From the NCBI RefSeq assembly GCF_026104355.1, contig NZ_CP110535.1:1612001-1676000 (forward strand): a stretch of 64,000 nt of DNA. The letters run 5' to 3'. The notes under the pieces are model-generated. The model was not told where the DNA came from, searched no databases, and worked only from the letters and a program-made list of their open reading frames with translations. Positions 18,298 through 27,143 of this stretch are shown here, one piece after another. A program made the translations under genes and the position numbers. The stretch's first letter is position 1. The number at the start of each line of letters is the position of its first letter. The stretch comes from Halomonas sp. BDJS001 (GTDB lineage: Bacteria > Pseudomonadota > Gammaproteobacteria > Pseudomonadales > Halomonadaceae).

Positions 18298-19535
18298 AGC
18301 AACTTCTCCAGCGGCGACGGGCAGGCTTCGAGTATGCGGGCGGCGTTATCCACGGCTAAATCGATGCCGGGCTGGCAGTAGTAGCCTCCATTAACCTGAA
18401 CGGCATGCATGACGGTCTTTTGAAAATAGCCAAAGAGCTCGCCGTTGGGCGGCTGCGGCTGCTGCCAAAAATCTGCCAGGTCGCCTTGATAGGTCAGTCC
18501 ATCTAAATTGTAGATCGGATCGCTAAGCGCATAGGTGGGGCAGTTTTTCTCCAGCGACACGATGCCCACGGTGCTGTTAACGGTCACATTTCCTCTGGCG
18601 TGTTTGAGCAGGGCGTTGAGATCCCCCGACTCCAGATAGACGATGCGCCCTTGCAAGCCATGGCGTTCGGCAAGCTTCTTGATGATCTTGGGGTAATTGA
18701 CCAAGCCCATATCCAAAGGATGGTTCTTGATGCAGAGCTGTGTCTCGCTGGGTGCGTGTTTGGCGAACGATGCCATTACGTCGTCCATCACTTCCTGCAT
18801 ATTGGCGTAGGGGGAGTGATCGCGAATTTGCGCATCGCTATTTAACTGCAGCGGCAGCATAAAGTAGGGACGACCGCTTTCGATCAGCGCTTTGATGCGC
18901 GCCGCATCGCGTTTTTTCCAAACGGCTTTTAGCTGGGTAAATCTCTTGAGATAGCCTGCGTACTCAATGGGGGCGGTGATTGGCGCGTGATTGCGGTAGT
19001 GCGGCGCGACCAGCGGATTGGCCAGCCCGGCCAAGTGGTAGCTAACATCGTGTATGGCACGAATTTTAAAAGATGAACGGAAGCGCACCGGTGCGGGCGA
19101 CTCGGGCAGCGCTTTGCCAGTCTCATAAAACCAATTGGGGTCACGGGGCAGCAGCGAGTGGCCGTTAACCCCTTCGCGTTCCAGCGTTATCCAGAACGGG
19201 CGAAAGTAGCCCTCTTCAAATACGTGGGTGCGTACGCCTGCGGCGGCGGCATTATTGACCGCGGGGCGATGAACAGGGCGACGATCACCGAACACTACCT
19301 GGTCGGTGATGGCGTACTGCTCCCAGAGTGATTTGATATAACCGGGTAATTCAGCGGTAGGGCCCCGAAACAGGTGGCTTTCACCGTGGGTGCGCTGCCA
19401 ATAGGCAATATCGCCCCCATTAAAGTTGACCTTAACGACTCGGTGCCCATCGTTAACCAAACGCTTGGCCAAGCGTTGGTAAAAGGGTGAACAAACGCCC
19501 TGCAAAAATAAGAATGCACGCTTCTGATGCTTCAA
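18294..19535 (-). CDS. kpsS: capsule polysaccharide beta-Kdo transferase KpsS
   Basis: A 413-residue protein with the KpsS signature near the N-terminus (FLFLQGVCSPFYQRLAKRL, LPGYIKSLWEQYAITDQVVFGDRRP) and the C-terminal VNSTVGIVSLEKNCPTYALSD donor-site region. KpsS adds the first Kdo to the lysophosphatidylglycerol acceptor in group 2 capsule assembly, and KpsC extends the chain. It lies one base after kpsC and overlaps the SDR gene, so it is part of the same coupled operon. Here the acceptor may be the lipid made by the PKS/AONS/SDR genes rather than a phospholipid (inference). Confidence 0.9.
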   Translation of the reverse strand: MKHQKRAFLFLQGVCSPFYQRLAKRLVNDGHRVVKVNFNGGDIAYWQRTHGESHLFRGPTAELPGYIKSLWEQYAITDQVVFGDRRPVHRPAVNNAAAAGVRTHVFEEGYFRPFWITLEREGVNGHSLLPRDPNWFYETGKALPESPAPVRFRSSFKIRAIHDVSYHLAGLANPLVAPHYRNHAPITAPIEYAGYLKRFTQLKAVWKKRDAARIKALIESGRPYFMLPLQLNSDAQIRDHSPYANMQEVMDDVMASFAKHAPSETQLCIKNHPLDMGLVNYPKIIKKLAERHGLQGRIVYLESGDLNALLKHARGNVTVNSTVGIVSLEKNCPTYALSDPIYNLDGLTYQGDLADFWQQPQPPNGELFGYFQKTVMHAVQVNGGYYCQPGIDLAVDNAARILEACPSPLEKLL

Positions 19536-19536
19536 C

Positions 19537-21543
19537 TCAATGCCTTCCGATCAACAAGTTACGATAACAGCGGTAGAGATGCTGTTTCCATGTAAGGATG
19601 TTTTTTTGGTTTCTTGCCTGTTCCAACAGGCTGACGACGGTTTCAGCATTGCATAGCTGGCGGGTCGTTGGATCCACATAGCCGGGGTAGAGAATCAGTG
19701 TCCCGGCAACCAGCGCATCCAGCGAGAGTGAGCGCGTACGACGTGGGCAGCTAAGCGCATCCTGCGTTAGGCCCCAGCCAGCATAAAACGGTAGCCCGTA
19801 GGTGCTGACTTCTCGCTGGCGCAAAAGTGCTTCAAATCCGGTCAAGGAGCTCATCGTATGCACTGCATCGACGCGCTCTAACAGGGTGGCGATGTCGATG
19901 TCGCTGGCATCTAGATCATACAGGCGTTTGGCTTTGGTATCGAGTGCCCCGACACGCGCACCGCTCAATACGTCTGGATGCGCTTTGTAAATGATGTAGG
20001 CATCCGGATGGGCGCTACGTACGGCGTTCAACAGCCCGCTATTGGTATTGATGTGCGGCGAGCCGGTGGCAATTGAGGCATCGCTCTCGACCTGGCCGGG
20101 CACTAATATGGTGTAACGATCCTGGGGCAGCTCGACCTCTGACTGGCCACGCACGTTGTATTTGGATAGCTTGAGCGCCACCAACCTTTCACGTAAATAC
20201 CGGGCGCGTAGCAGCAGGTCGTCGCTAAAGTGGCTGCTATTGAGTAGCTCTTCCAAGTCGCTGGGCTGGCTGGGGTCGTAATAGATGCCTTGGGAATCAA
20301 TCACCAGTGACAATGGCTGGGTGAGATCGACCCCCAGACCCACCGAGCGAATAAAGCCATCTTCCATGCGCCATAGGTTGGCCATGTGCTGAGCGTGCTG
20401 GCGTTTAAAGTCAGCATCAATACGGCTCGACCACACCAACTGCCGTTCGTCGGGCTGTTTATTGGCTGCCAGTTCGGCTTGAAAATTCACCTGAGCAGCG
20501 GGACCTAAAAAATCGCCAATGAAGCGCCGTTTCCATGAGGAGAAACCACACGCCCGCCAGTTGCCCCGGTAGCGCTCCTGCTGGCGCTTTTGGTCGGCGA
20601 TTAAGGCAAGCGTCTCTTCCAGCGTGGCGGACTGCCGAGTGTAAGGGTTGGCGTAGCGGCAGTAGCGCAAATAGGCGGCAGCAAACACCTCAACTAATGT
20701 GCGTTTAACGCGCCGGCGGTGGCAGGGCAGTTGGTCATGGGTAAGCCCCCAGCCCGCGTAAAACGGAATGCCGAAGCAGTGTACCTGCTTATCGGCCAGC
20801 AGGGCCTCAAAGCCAAGCTGGCTGGTGACCACATAGACATGGTCGACCTGATCAAATAGTGCCCAGGGGTTAAGGTCTTCGCCGATTACCTGGCAGCGCG
20901 GATGAGCAGCAGCGTTAAGCAGGTGGCCCTGTTTCTTCCCGGCGATGACATCCGGATGGATCTTGACCAGAATATCGCTGTCCGGGTGCTCTGCTAACGC
21001 GGTCTCGAGCATTTGGTCGAAGCTACTAGCGCTGGCGCCGCCGTAATGAATAGAGGCATCCCCGGCGGTTTGGTCAACCACCAGCACGCGCCCTCGGCTG
21101 TTACTGTCAATAGGTCGGTCGGGGGCGTGGTTATATTTGGAGAGCCGGTGGTGGGCAATCAGCGCCATACAGCGCTCCGCCTGGGCTAACTCCTCAGCGT
21201 CGAACGTGGCCGTATTAAGCCAGTTTTCTAAATCAGAAGGGCGTGATGCGTCGTAATAAATACCGCATTCATCAACCACCAGGCTGTGCGGCTGAAATCC
21301 GTTTACGCCTAATCCTAACGAGCGTATGAAGCCATCTTCCAATGCGATGTACGCTAGCTGACGACGCTGGGCATACTGTCTGGCACGGACGCTGGTGGGC
21401 TTTAATCCCCAGCCAATCACGGCGTCGGGTTGGGGCTTAAGTGCACTTATTCTGGTGAATTGGTCAAATTCGGACAGCAGCGCAGGCAGGGCAACCAGCT
21501 TGCGAATACCTGAAGATGTGTAACCTGCTGTTCGTTTCGCCAT
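19537..21543 (-). CDS. kpsC: capsule polysaccharide dual beta-Kdo transferase KpsC
   Basis: A 668-residue protein with two homologous halves, as expected for KpsC. The pair DGFIRSLGLGVNGFQPHSLV / DGFIRSVGLGVDLTQPLSLV and the pair FGIPFYAGWGLTHD / YGLPFYAGWGLTQD mark each glycosyltransferase. The two domains alternate beta-2,4 and beta-2,7 Kdo linkages in the poly-Kdo linker of group 2 capsules, at the cytoplasmic face. It is the first gene of the minus-strand operon running down to rfaH; the 267 bp upstream separate it from the divergent diguanylate cyclase gene and should hold the promoter. Confidence 0.93.
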   Translation of the reverse strand: MAKRTAGYTSSGIRKLVALPALLSEFDQFTRISALKPQPDAVIGWGLKPTSVRARQYAQRRQLAYIALEDGFIRSLGLGVNGFQPHSLVVDECGIYYDASRPSDLENWLNTATFDAEELAQAERCMALIAHHRLSKYNHAPDRPIDSNSRGRVLVVDQTAGDASIHYGGASASSFDQMLETALAEHPDSDILVKIHPDVIAGKKQGHLLNAAAHPRCQVIGEDLNPWALFDQVDHVYVVTSQLGFEALLADKQVHCFGIPFYAGWGLTHDQLPCHRRRVKRTLVEVFAAAYLRYCRYANPYTRQSATLEETLALIADQKRQQERYRGNWRACGFSSWKRRFIGDFLGPAAQVNFQAELAANKQPDERQLVWSSRIDADFKRQHAQHMANLWRMEDGFIRSVGLGVDLTQPLSLVIDSQGIYYDPSQPSDLEELLNSSHFSDDLLLRARYLRERLVALKLSKYNVRGQSEVELPQDRYTILVPGQVESDASIATGSPHINTNSGLLNAVRSAHPDAYIIYKAHPDVLSGARVGALDTKAKRLYDLDASDIDIATLLERVDAVHTMSSLTGFEALLRQREVSTYGLPFYAGWGLTQDALSCPRRTRSLSLDALVAGTLILYPGYVDPTTRQLCNAETVVSLLEQARNQKNILTWKQHLYRCYRNLLIGRH

Positions 21544-21646
21544 AGATAAGGTCGCGGTGAGGAAACAGGATAAGGTGTAGGCGGGCGAACATACGTGATT
21601 TGTAGGGGGTTATCAATTCAGGTTTTGTAAGTGCTCACTCTTTTTT

Positions 21647-21654
21647 CTACCCGC
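21647..21654 (-). promoter_or_regulatory. weak ops-like element upstream of kpsC
   Basis: On the minus strand, 104-111 bp before the kpsC ATG, GCGGGTAG is followed by a run of A. It differs from the ops core GGCGGTAG at two positions. It is listed only because rfaH belongs to this operon and an ops site would be expected here. Confidence 0.25.
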
Positions 21655-21810
21655 AGCAACCATTTGCATGATAAAAAAAAATTGTCTTAAGTTTGGTTTA
21701 TTCAACGCGCATAATTGCTACTTTTTTGGTAAGTTTGTTTGCTCTCTGTATCGTTGATACTGCTCTGGCGAACCTGGAGTTAAGTAAAGGATGCATAAAA
21801 AGGATAATCG

Positions 21811-23832
21811 GTGCGCTTTGCCCATCTGCTAAAAAATCTATTTTCTTTCAGTTCGTTAAAGGGCCGGCTTCTGCTGGGGCTCTCTTTTACCTTGTTGTTG
21901 CTGATCGCGTTGGTGCTGGGCATGGCGTGGCAATTAGGTAAGACCATGGTGCAGGAAGCGAATATGTCGCACCTGCGCTATGAAGCCACCTTGCTCGCTG
22001 ATGAGGTCACTCAACAAATTGATATGCGCATTGAGGCGTTAGAGCGATTAAGCGAAATGATAGGCCCCACTGATGATGCGAGCTGGATCAGCCACCAGCT
22101 GCGGCAGAACGATAGCCTCATGGCATGGTTCGAGGGCATTGTGGTGGCCAACCGCGATGGAAGGATTATTGCCGACTGGCCCGCTATCGTTGGCAGGGTA
22201 GGGCTTGAAACCGCCGAGCTTGAGTATTTTCGTATGCTGCGTGGTATTCGCCATCCCTATGTTAGCGAACCTTTCATAGGCCGGGCGAGCGGCATGCCGA
22301 TGGTGTTGGTGGGGGTGCCTCGTTTCACCGAACAGGGCGATTTTGATGGCTTTGTGGGGGGGATTCTTAGCCTGGACTCAGGGGGGATATTTAGCCGTTT
22401 AGCCAAAGTACGCCTGGGCGAAAAAGGCTATGCAGGCATTGCGACGTCCTCTGGGAAAGTTTTATATCATCCAAACAGTTCATTGATTAATGCTTCTGTG
22501 CCCAGTAAGGAGTTTAACCCCTGGTTGGACTTGGCGCTGGATGGCTGGGAGGGGGATGCCGTAGGGCAACTTGTGCAAGGGGAGATGGCGCTTCAATCCT
22601 ATACGCAGGTCTGGTCTGCCGGTTGGGTCGTTGGTCTTTACTTGCCCATCTCTGAAGCGCAACTTCCGTTAGCCGATTTTATCAGGCAGCTATGGTGGAC
22701 ATGGGTGGTGCTGGTGCTACTCATTTTCCCGCTGCTTTGGTGGATGCTGGGGCGCGTGCTTTCACCCTTGAAGCATTTGGAAAAGCAGATTGGTGAGGTG
22801 GGATTAGGGCACCGTGAGAGCATCAGTTTGGCGACCAACATGCAAGAGTTACAGCAGGTGGCGAGCACCTTTAATCGCGTGGAAGATGAGCGGCAGTTGC
22901 TGCTAGGCAACCTTCAAGAGCGCGAGGCGTTTCTTGACTCAGTGCTCAATGCGGCGCCTCAGGGCATGTTTGTCGCCAATATGAAGGGCAATATTACCTA
23001 TATGAACCCCGCGCTACTGGAGATGCTGGGGATATCCACTGACGTACCCATGCAAACATGGCTTAAGCAGGTTCATACTGACGATGTCGACGGTGCGAAG
23101 GATATGTGGCTGCACAGCCTGCAAACCGGCAGCGATTTTGTCCGCCAGTTGCGTTTCTTACGCAGTGATAATGAGCTGCTGTGGCTGGATATTCATGCCC
23201 GTGTGGTAATGCTCTCCCAGGATGGGCATACCCTCGGTTTAGTGGGGGTCGTCAAAGATATTACCGAGCGTCGTCAACAGGAAGCCATTCAGCGCTGGGA
23301 GGCGGAGCATGATCCCTTAACCGGCCTGTTGAATCGCCGAGGCTTTGAGCGCCGCCTGGAAGAAGCATTTGCCGACTTCCAAAAAACCAGCACGCCTTCA
23401 GCCCTTTTGCTGTTTGATCTGGATCACTTCAAGCCCATTAATGACGAAGGTGGCCACGCCCTAGGCGACGAAATGTTGCGCCGTATCGCCCAGGTGGTTG
23501 CCTGGGACGTGCGTCGTAGTGACCACGTGGCGCGCCAGGGGGGCGACGAGTTTGGCGTGCTGTTGCCCAGCTGTACGCTGTCTCAGGCAAAGAAAATCGC
23601 AGAGTCACTGCGCCAATCAGTCAGTGAAATCTCCGTCAGCCATGCAGGCAAAGAGTACAGGGTCACCTTAAGTATTGGTGTGACTACCTTTGATGATATT
23701 GATACCAGCGTGGAGGATGTTTTGGCGCGTGCCGATGCCGGCAGTTACAAAGCCAAAGAGCACGGGCGTGATGGGGTGGTGGTTAATATGCCCAACGATG
23801 ATGTCATGGAGCTCTTTGATCAGCTTAAATAG
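21811..23832 (+). CDS. Cache-HAMP-PAS-GGDEF diguanylate cyclase
   Basis: A 673-residue membrane sensor. TM1 is at ~19-41, then a ~250-residue periplasmic Cache-type domain, TM2 at ~292-313 (TWVVLVLLIFPLLWWML), a HAMP-like stretch, PAS at ~375-490 and GGDEF at ~495-665. The active-site GGDEF is intact (RQGGDEFGVLLP) and RRSD lies five residues before it, which fits the product-inhibition I-site. It would make c-di-GMP in response to a small extracellular ligand; the ligand cannot be predicted. The GTG start at 21811 has AAAAAGGA seven bases upstream. It is divergent from the capsule operon, so a link between c-di-GMP and capsule is possible but not shown. Confidence 0.9.
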   Translation: MRFAHLLKNLFSFSSLKGRLLLGLSFTLLLLIALVLGMAWQLGKTMVQEANMSHLRYEATLLADEVTQQIDMRIEALERLSEMIGPTDDASWISHQLRQNDSLMAWFEGIVVANRDGRIIADWPAIVGRVGLETAELEYFRMLRGIRHPYVSEPFIGRASGMPMVLVGVPRFTEQGDFDGFVGGILSLDSGGIFSRLAKVRLGEKGYAGIATSSGKVLYHPNSSLINASVPSKEFNPWLDLALDGWEGDAVGQLVQGEMALQSYTQVWSAGWVVGLYLPISEAQLPLADFIRQLWWTWVVLVLLIFPLLWWMLGRVLSPLKHLEKQIGEVGLGHRESISLATNMQELQQVASTFNRVEDERQLLLGNLQEREAFLDSVLNAAPQGMFVANMKGNITYMNPALLEMLGISTDVPMQTWLKQVHTDDVDGAKDMWLHSLQTGSDFVRQLRFLRSDNELLWLDIHARVVMLSQDGHTLGLVGVVKDITERRQQEAIQRWEAEHDPLTGLLNRRGFERRLEEAFADFQKTSTPSALLLFDLDHFKPINDEGGHALGDEMLRRIAQVVAWDVRRSDHVARQGGDEFGVLLPSCTLSQAKKIAESLRQSVSEISVSHAGKEYRVTLSIGVTTFDDIDTSVEDVLARADAGSYKAKEHGRDGVVVNMPNDDVMELFDQLK

Positions 23833-23948
23833 TCTCTGGTAAGCGAGCGTTCTGTTCCAAACATTAGGCACCACTTGCCAGTCGACAAACATTGCCCGGC
23901 AGTACAGTATAAGCAGGTGCTAAATTTGAGGCTGACCGAGATACCGTT

Positions 23949-24896
23949 GTGAACCTACTTGAACTGTTTGCCCGCACGCTGGATGTCACCCTGCCTGTCT
24001 TCGCGATGGTATTTGTTGGACTGGGGCTTAAGCGCTTGAAATGGATCGATAGCGCTTTTGTCTCGACCGCCTCAGCGCTGGTATTTAAAGCAACGCTCCC
24101 CACCTTGATTTTCCTCAGTTTGATAAAAGCCGATTTAAGCGTTGCTCTAGACGTTTCGCTAATGGTGTTGTTTGCGGCTGCAACGCTCGGCCAGTTTTTG
24201 CTCAGTTGGGCATGGGCGCACTACCGAGTGGCCCGCCAGGATCGCGGTATTTACGTTCAGGGCGCGTTTCGCGGTAACTGTGGGGTGGTGGGCTTAGCAC
24301 TGGCGGCGGGAATGTACGGTAACTATGGCCTTTCAGCGGGTAGTCTTTTGCTGGGCGTGGTAATTGTGATGTACAACGCGCTTTCGGTTGTCGTGCTGGC
24401 ATTTTACCAACCCGGCCAATCCACCGATTGGCGCAGCCTGCTCAAACATGTGGCCACCAACCCGCTGATTATCTCGGTGTTTGCGGCACTACCTTTTACG
24501 GCGCTTTCGATCCCTTTGCCCTCCTGGGTGATCACCTCCGGCGACTATTTTGCCTCGTTAACACTGCCATTGGCGCTGATTTGTATTGGCGCGACGCTCT
24601 CCGTTTCGAGCATGCGCGACAGCAGCCAAGTGGCACTCGGCGCTAGCCTGATGAAGATGGTCACGCTCCCGGTTCTCTCCACGTTGGCGGCCTGGATGGT
24701 GGGCTTTTCAGGCGAGCAGTTGGGCCTATTGTTCCTATTCTTCGCCAGCCCCACCGCCGCCGCCAGCTTTGTGATGGTGAAAGCGATAGGCGGGAATGTG
24801 TCATTGGCCGCCAATATCATCGCCATCACCACGCTAATGGCGAGCATTACCGTGACACTAGGCATCTTCGCGCTGCGTTTGCTCGGCTGGATATAG
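23949..24896 (+). CDS. AEC family permease
   Basis: A 315-residue, ~10-helix membrane protein with the auxin-efflux-carrier family pattern: two five-helix halves, GAFRGNCGVVGLALA in the first and SPTAAASFVMVKAIGG in the second. Bacterial AEC members move small carboxylates such as malate or malonate; the substrate is unknown here. It starts with GTG at 23949 and is followed by tRNA-Arg, so it appears to be monocistronic. Confidence 0.85.
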   Translation: MNLLELFARTLDVTLPVFAMVFVGLGLKRLKWIDSAFVSTASALVFKATLPTLIFLSLIKADLSVALDVSLMVLFAAATLGQFLLSWAWAHYRVARQDRGIYVQGAFRGNCGVVGLALAAGMYGNYGLSAGSLLLGVVIVMYNALSVVVLAFYQPGQSTDWRSLLKHVATNPLIISVFAALPFTALSIPLPSWVITSGDYFASLTLPLALICIGATLSVSSMRDSSQVALGASLMKMVTLPVLSTLAAWMVGFSGEQLGLLFLFFASPTAAASFVMVKAIGGNVSLAANIIAITTLMASITVTLGIFALRLLGWI

Positions 24897-24973
24897 CAGG
24901 AATAGCGCAACGCGGTTGGCCCTACCTAAGTCGACGCGTTATACTACGCGCCCGCTAGTTTTAGACCACGTTT

Positions 24974-25050
24974 GTCCCTGTAGCTCAGTAGGATAGAGCA
25001 GCCGCCTCCTAAGCGGCAGGTCGCAGGTTCGACTCCTGCCAGGGACGCCA
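24974..25050 (+). tRNA. tRNA-Arg (anticodon CCU)
   Basis: A 77-nt cloverleaf can be folded by eye: acceptor GTCCCTG/CAGGGAC, anticodon stem GCCGC/GCGGC with loop CTCCTAA (anticodon CCT), T arm GCAGG-TTCGACT-CCTGC, and an encoded CCA end. It reads AGG codons. The repeat- and IS-containing stretch begins ~450 bp downstream, but no phage integrase or duplicated tRNA 3' end was found. Confidence 0.96.
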
Positions 25051-25213
25051 ACGGGCTATCTACGAATTGTTCCTACCTGACTTTGTTCTCCTTATAACAT
25101 CTTGTGATGATGTGCTTAGGGTAAGTATTTGCTTGTTTTGATGTGTAATGGCTATTAGATATTGCTCTTCACCTCCATACTGCATCGACGAATAATAATT
25201 AAAGGGAAAGCCC

Positions 25214-25498
25214 GTGCTTATCAAAGCAATGATATTAATGCTGGCGCTATGTTTCGCCAGTGTGGCAAGCGCTGAACAAACGCCCGATATGCCTGGTCAA
25301 TGGATAACCCAAGCCGAACTTATCGTGAGCGGTGAAGAAACCGAGTGCGACCTAGTGTTTGATACGATACCCGAAGAGCTTTTATTTGCTCAGGGCGGAT
25401 GCTGTCGCACCTGCTCCAAAGGAAAAGCATGCGGTAACTCATGCATTAGTCGTAACTATACCTGCCATCAACCGAGAGGCTGCGCTTGCAATGGTTAG
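25214..25498 (+). CDS. small secreted cysteine-rich protein of unknown function
   Basis: A 94-residue protein with a clear signal peptide (MLIKAMILMLALCFASVASA) and a mature region ending in a Cys-rich motif: CCRTCSKGKACGNSC, then CHQPRGCAC. Eight cysteines in the last 32 residues suggest disulfide bonding or metal binding in the periplasm. Similar 'GK-CG-xCI' tails occur in small exported proteins of unknown function in proteobacteria. The GTG start at 25214 follows AAAGGGAAAG. Its last 17 bases begin a 113-bp segment repeated 159 bp further on, so the 3' end of this gene took part in a duplication. Confidence 0.65.
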   Translation: MLIKAMILMLALCFASVASAEQTPDMPGQWITQAELIVSGEETECDLVFDTIPEELLFAQGGCCRTCSKGKACGNSCISRNYTCHQPRGCACNG

Positions 25499-25753
25499 GT
25501 CAAGGCATTAGGAGGCGGAACGACGCCCAAATCCACTTCAGCCAAACCCCGGCACCGCTGCGCGCTGCTCCCGCGGGTGCGCTGTAGGCTTACCACGCGC
25601 TACGAAACCCACCGACTTAGCTTCGTGCACATCCCGTAGCGCGCTTGCAATGGTTAGGTCAAGGCATTAGGAGGCGGAACGACGCCCAAATCCACTTCAG
25701 CCAAACCCCGGCACCGCTGCGCGCTGCTCCCGCGGGTGCGCTGTAGGCTTACC
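25482..25753. repeat. 113-bp direct duplication, period 159 bp, carrying repeat unit 5
   Basis: Bases 25482-25594 are repeated exactly at 25641-25753. Each copy holds the last codons of the Cys-rich gene, GGCGGAACGACGCC, the GGCACCGCTGCGCGCTGC segment and TTACC. The first copy continues into an intact ACGCGCTAC (empty IS target); the second continues into IS copy C. Identity over the full length points to a recent event. Confidence 0.9.
25590..25603 (+). other. empty IS1111 target site
   Basis: TTACCACGCGCTAC is uninterrupted here, 151 bp upstream of the same sequence split by IS copy C. Other unoccupied copies are at 3250-3263 and 5112-5125, and in inverse form at 4959-4972, 5785-5798 and 27276-27289. 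It defines the insertion point as TTACC^ACGCGCTAC. Confidence 0.85.
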
Positions 25754-25850
25754 CAATGGGATGGACTCCTCCTCACCCTACTCCGGCGTCAGTGCGCCAT
25801 ACTGGTAGGTGGTTGGAAAACTATCAGCTTGAGAGTCAGGAGAAGCCCAT

Positions 25851-26885
25851 ATGAACATTAGCCGAGTTGGTGTGGATATCGCAAAGTCTGTCTTTCACGT
25901 ACATGGCGTTGACCGGCATGAGAAGCCTCAATGGCGGGGTAAATATTCCCGGGCCAAGTGGTTGGAAGCTATCTCGCGCCGTGTGCCCCAAGGGGCTGTC
26001 ATCGGCATGGAAGCCTGTGCGTCTGCCCACTACTGGGCACGTGAACTTCAAGCGCGTGGTTACCAGGTCAAGCTGATCGCCGCCCAATTCGTGAAGCCTT
26101 ACGTTAAAACGAATAAAAATGATCGGGCAGATGCTGAAGCGATTTGTGAAGCATTAGGCCGTCCTACGATGCGCTTCGTGGCCGTAAAAACCGTTGATCA
26201 ACAGGACTGCCAAGCCACCCACCGGATCCGTGAAGAGCTGATTAGCCAGCGCACGGCGAAGGCCAATCAAATCCGTGGCCTCGTCGGTGAGTATGGGTTT
26301 ACTGCACCCACCGGTATCCAGCAGTTACGGCGGGCGCTGCCTCTTTGGCTGGAGGATGCCACCAATGGGCTCAGTGACCGCTTTCGCTGCCTTCTGGCCG
26401 ACTTAGCGGATGACCTCCGTTATTTAGACGAGCGCGTTGCGCAATTAACGTCTGCCATTGAAACGCACGCCAACACTGACCCCGTCGCCAAACGCTTAAT
26501 GACCCTGCGCGGCATTGGCCCCATCACCGCCAGTGCCTTATCGGGTGTGCTGGGTGACGGCGCTATTTACAAGCGAGGACGCGACTTTGCCGCCTCGTTA
26601 GGGCTGACCCCGCGTCAACACAGCACGGGCGGACGAGAGCGCCTGTTGGGGATTAGTAAGCGTGGCAACAGTTATCTACGAAAGCTGTTGGTACATGGCG
26701 CACGAGCGGTGCTGCGTTTTGCCGTCAGGCAAGAAGACGGGCTTAGTCAGTGGATCAAGCATCTTGCCGTGCGCAAACATCGTAACGTGGCGATTGTGGC
26801 GCTAGCCAACAAGACAGCGCGTATGGCGTGGGCCGTCACGCGTTACGAGGTGCCGTATAACCCTGAGTTGGCTGCCGCGGCGTAA
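25851..26885 (+). CDS. IS110-family DEDD transposase/recombinase (IS1111 group)
   Basis: A 344-residue protein. The N-terminal RuvC-like DEDD domain shows VGVDIAKSVFHVHG (first Asp), IGMEACASAHYWA (Glu) and KTNKNDRADAEAICEA (the last two Asp). A coiled middle part follows, then the C-terminal Tnp20 domain with LRGIGPITASAL and the GLTPRQHSTGGRERLLGISKRG region holding the catalytic Ser. Such recombinases use an RNA from the element's non-coding end to choose the target. The ATG at 25851 follows GTCAGGAGAAGCCCAT, a good ribosome site. It is complete, unlike copies A and B. Confidence 0.95.
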   Translation: MNISRVGVDIAKSVFHVHGVDRHEKPQWRGKYSRAKWLEAISRRVPQGAVIGMEACASAHYWARELQARGYQVKLIAAQFVKPYVKTNKNDRADAEAICEALGRPTMRFVAVKTVDQQDCQATHRIREELISQRTAKANQIRGLVGEYGFTAPTGIQQLRRALPLWLEDATNGLSDRFRCLLADLADDLRYLDERVAQLTSAIETHANTDPVAKRLMTLRGIGPITASALSGVLGDGAIYKRGRDFAASLGLTPRQHSTGGRERLLGISKRGNSYLRKLLVHGARAVLRFAVRQEDGLSQWIKHLAVRKHRNVAIVALANKTARMAWAVTRYEVPYNPELAAAA

Positions 26886-27143
26886 GCGGGCGACGTGGTC
26901 AGAAACATTTAACCAGTGTTCCCACCACCCCGATTGCAACACCACAAGAGAGATGGCGAACTGGTCGAACCGACGCCGGGCCATACCGTGTAGCGCGTAG
27001 AGCATGAAAGCTCGTTTACCCTGCGGGTACCCGGCGTGCGAATAGCCCATTAAGGTCCGATGCCCACACGTTAGGCATCTTTTACGAGACCGGATATACG
27101 CTAGCAGTCGACCGTGCCGCTATGACCTTTTGTGCTTGCAAGC
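26886..27143 (+). ncRNA. candidate seekRNA/bridge RNA of the IS1111 element
   Basis: This is the ~258-nt non-coding region between transposase stop and right sub-terminal repeat, the place where IS1111-group elements encode their guide RNA. It contains GTAGCGCGT (26990-26998), the exact reverse complement of the target's right half ACGCGCTAC. TTACC at 27016-27020 matches the target's left half, and a small GAGC/GCTC hairpin sits between them. CCCATT (27046-27051) is complementary to AATGGG of the left end, as expected for donor recognition. Several further hairpins (for example CTGCGGGTACCCGGCG) are evident. The guide role is inferred from these matches and from IS1111/IS110 biology; no transcript is shown. 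Confidence 0.6.

Noticed and set aside
21693-21941. Open frame starting TTG with a signal-peptide-like N-terminus before the GGDEF gene
   Set aside because: It overlaps the first 130 bp of the well-supported diguanylate cyclase in another frame, has no ribosome site, and its later part is only the shifted reading of that gene.
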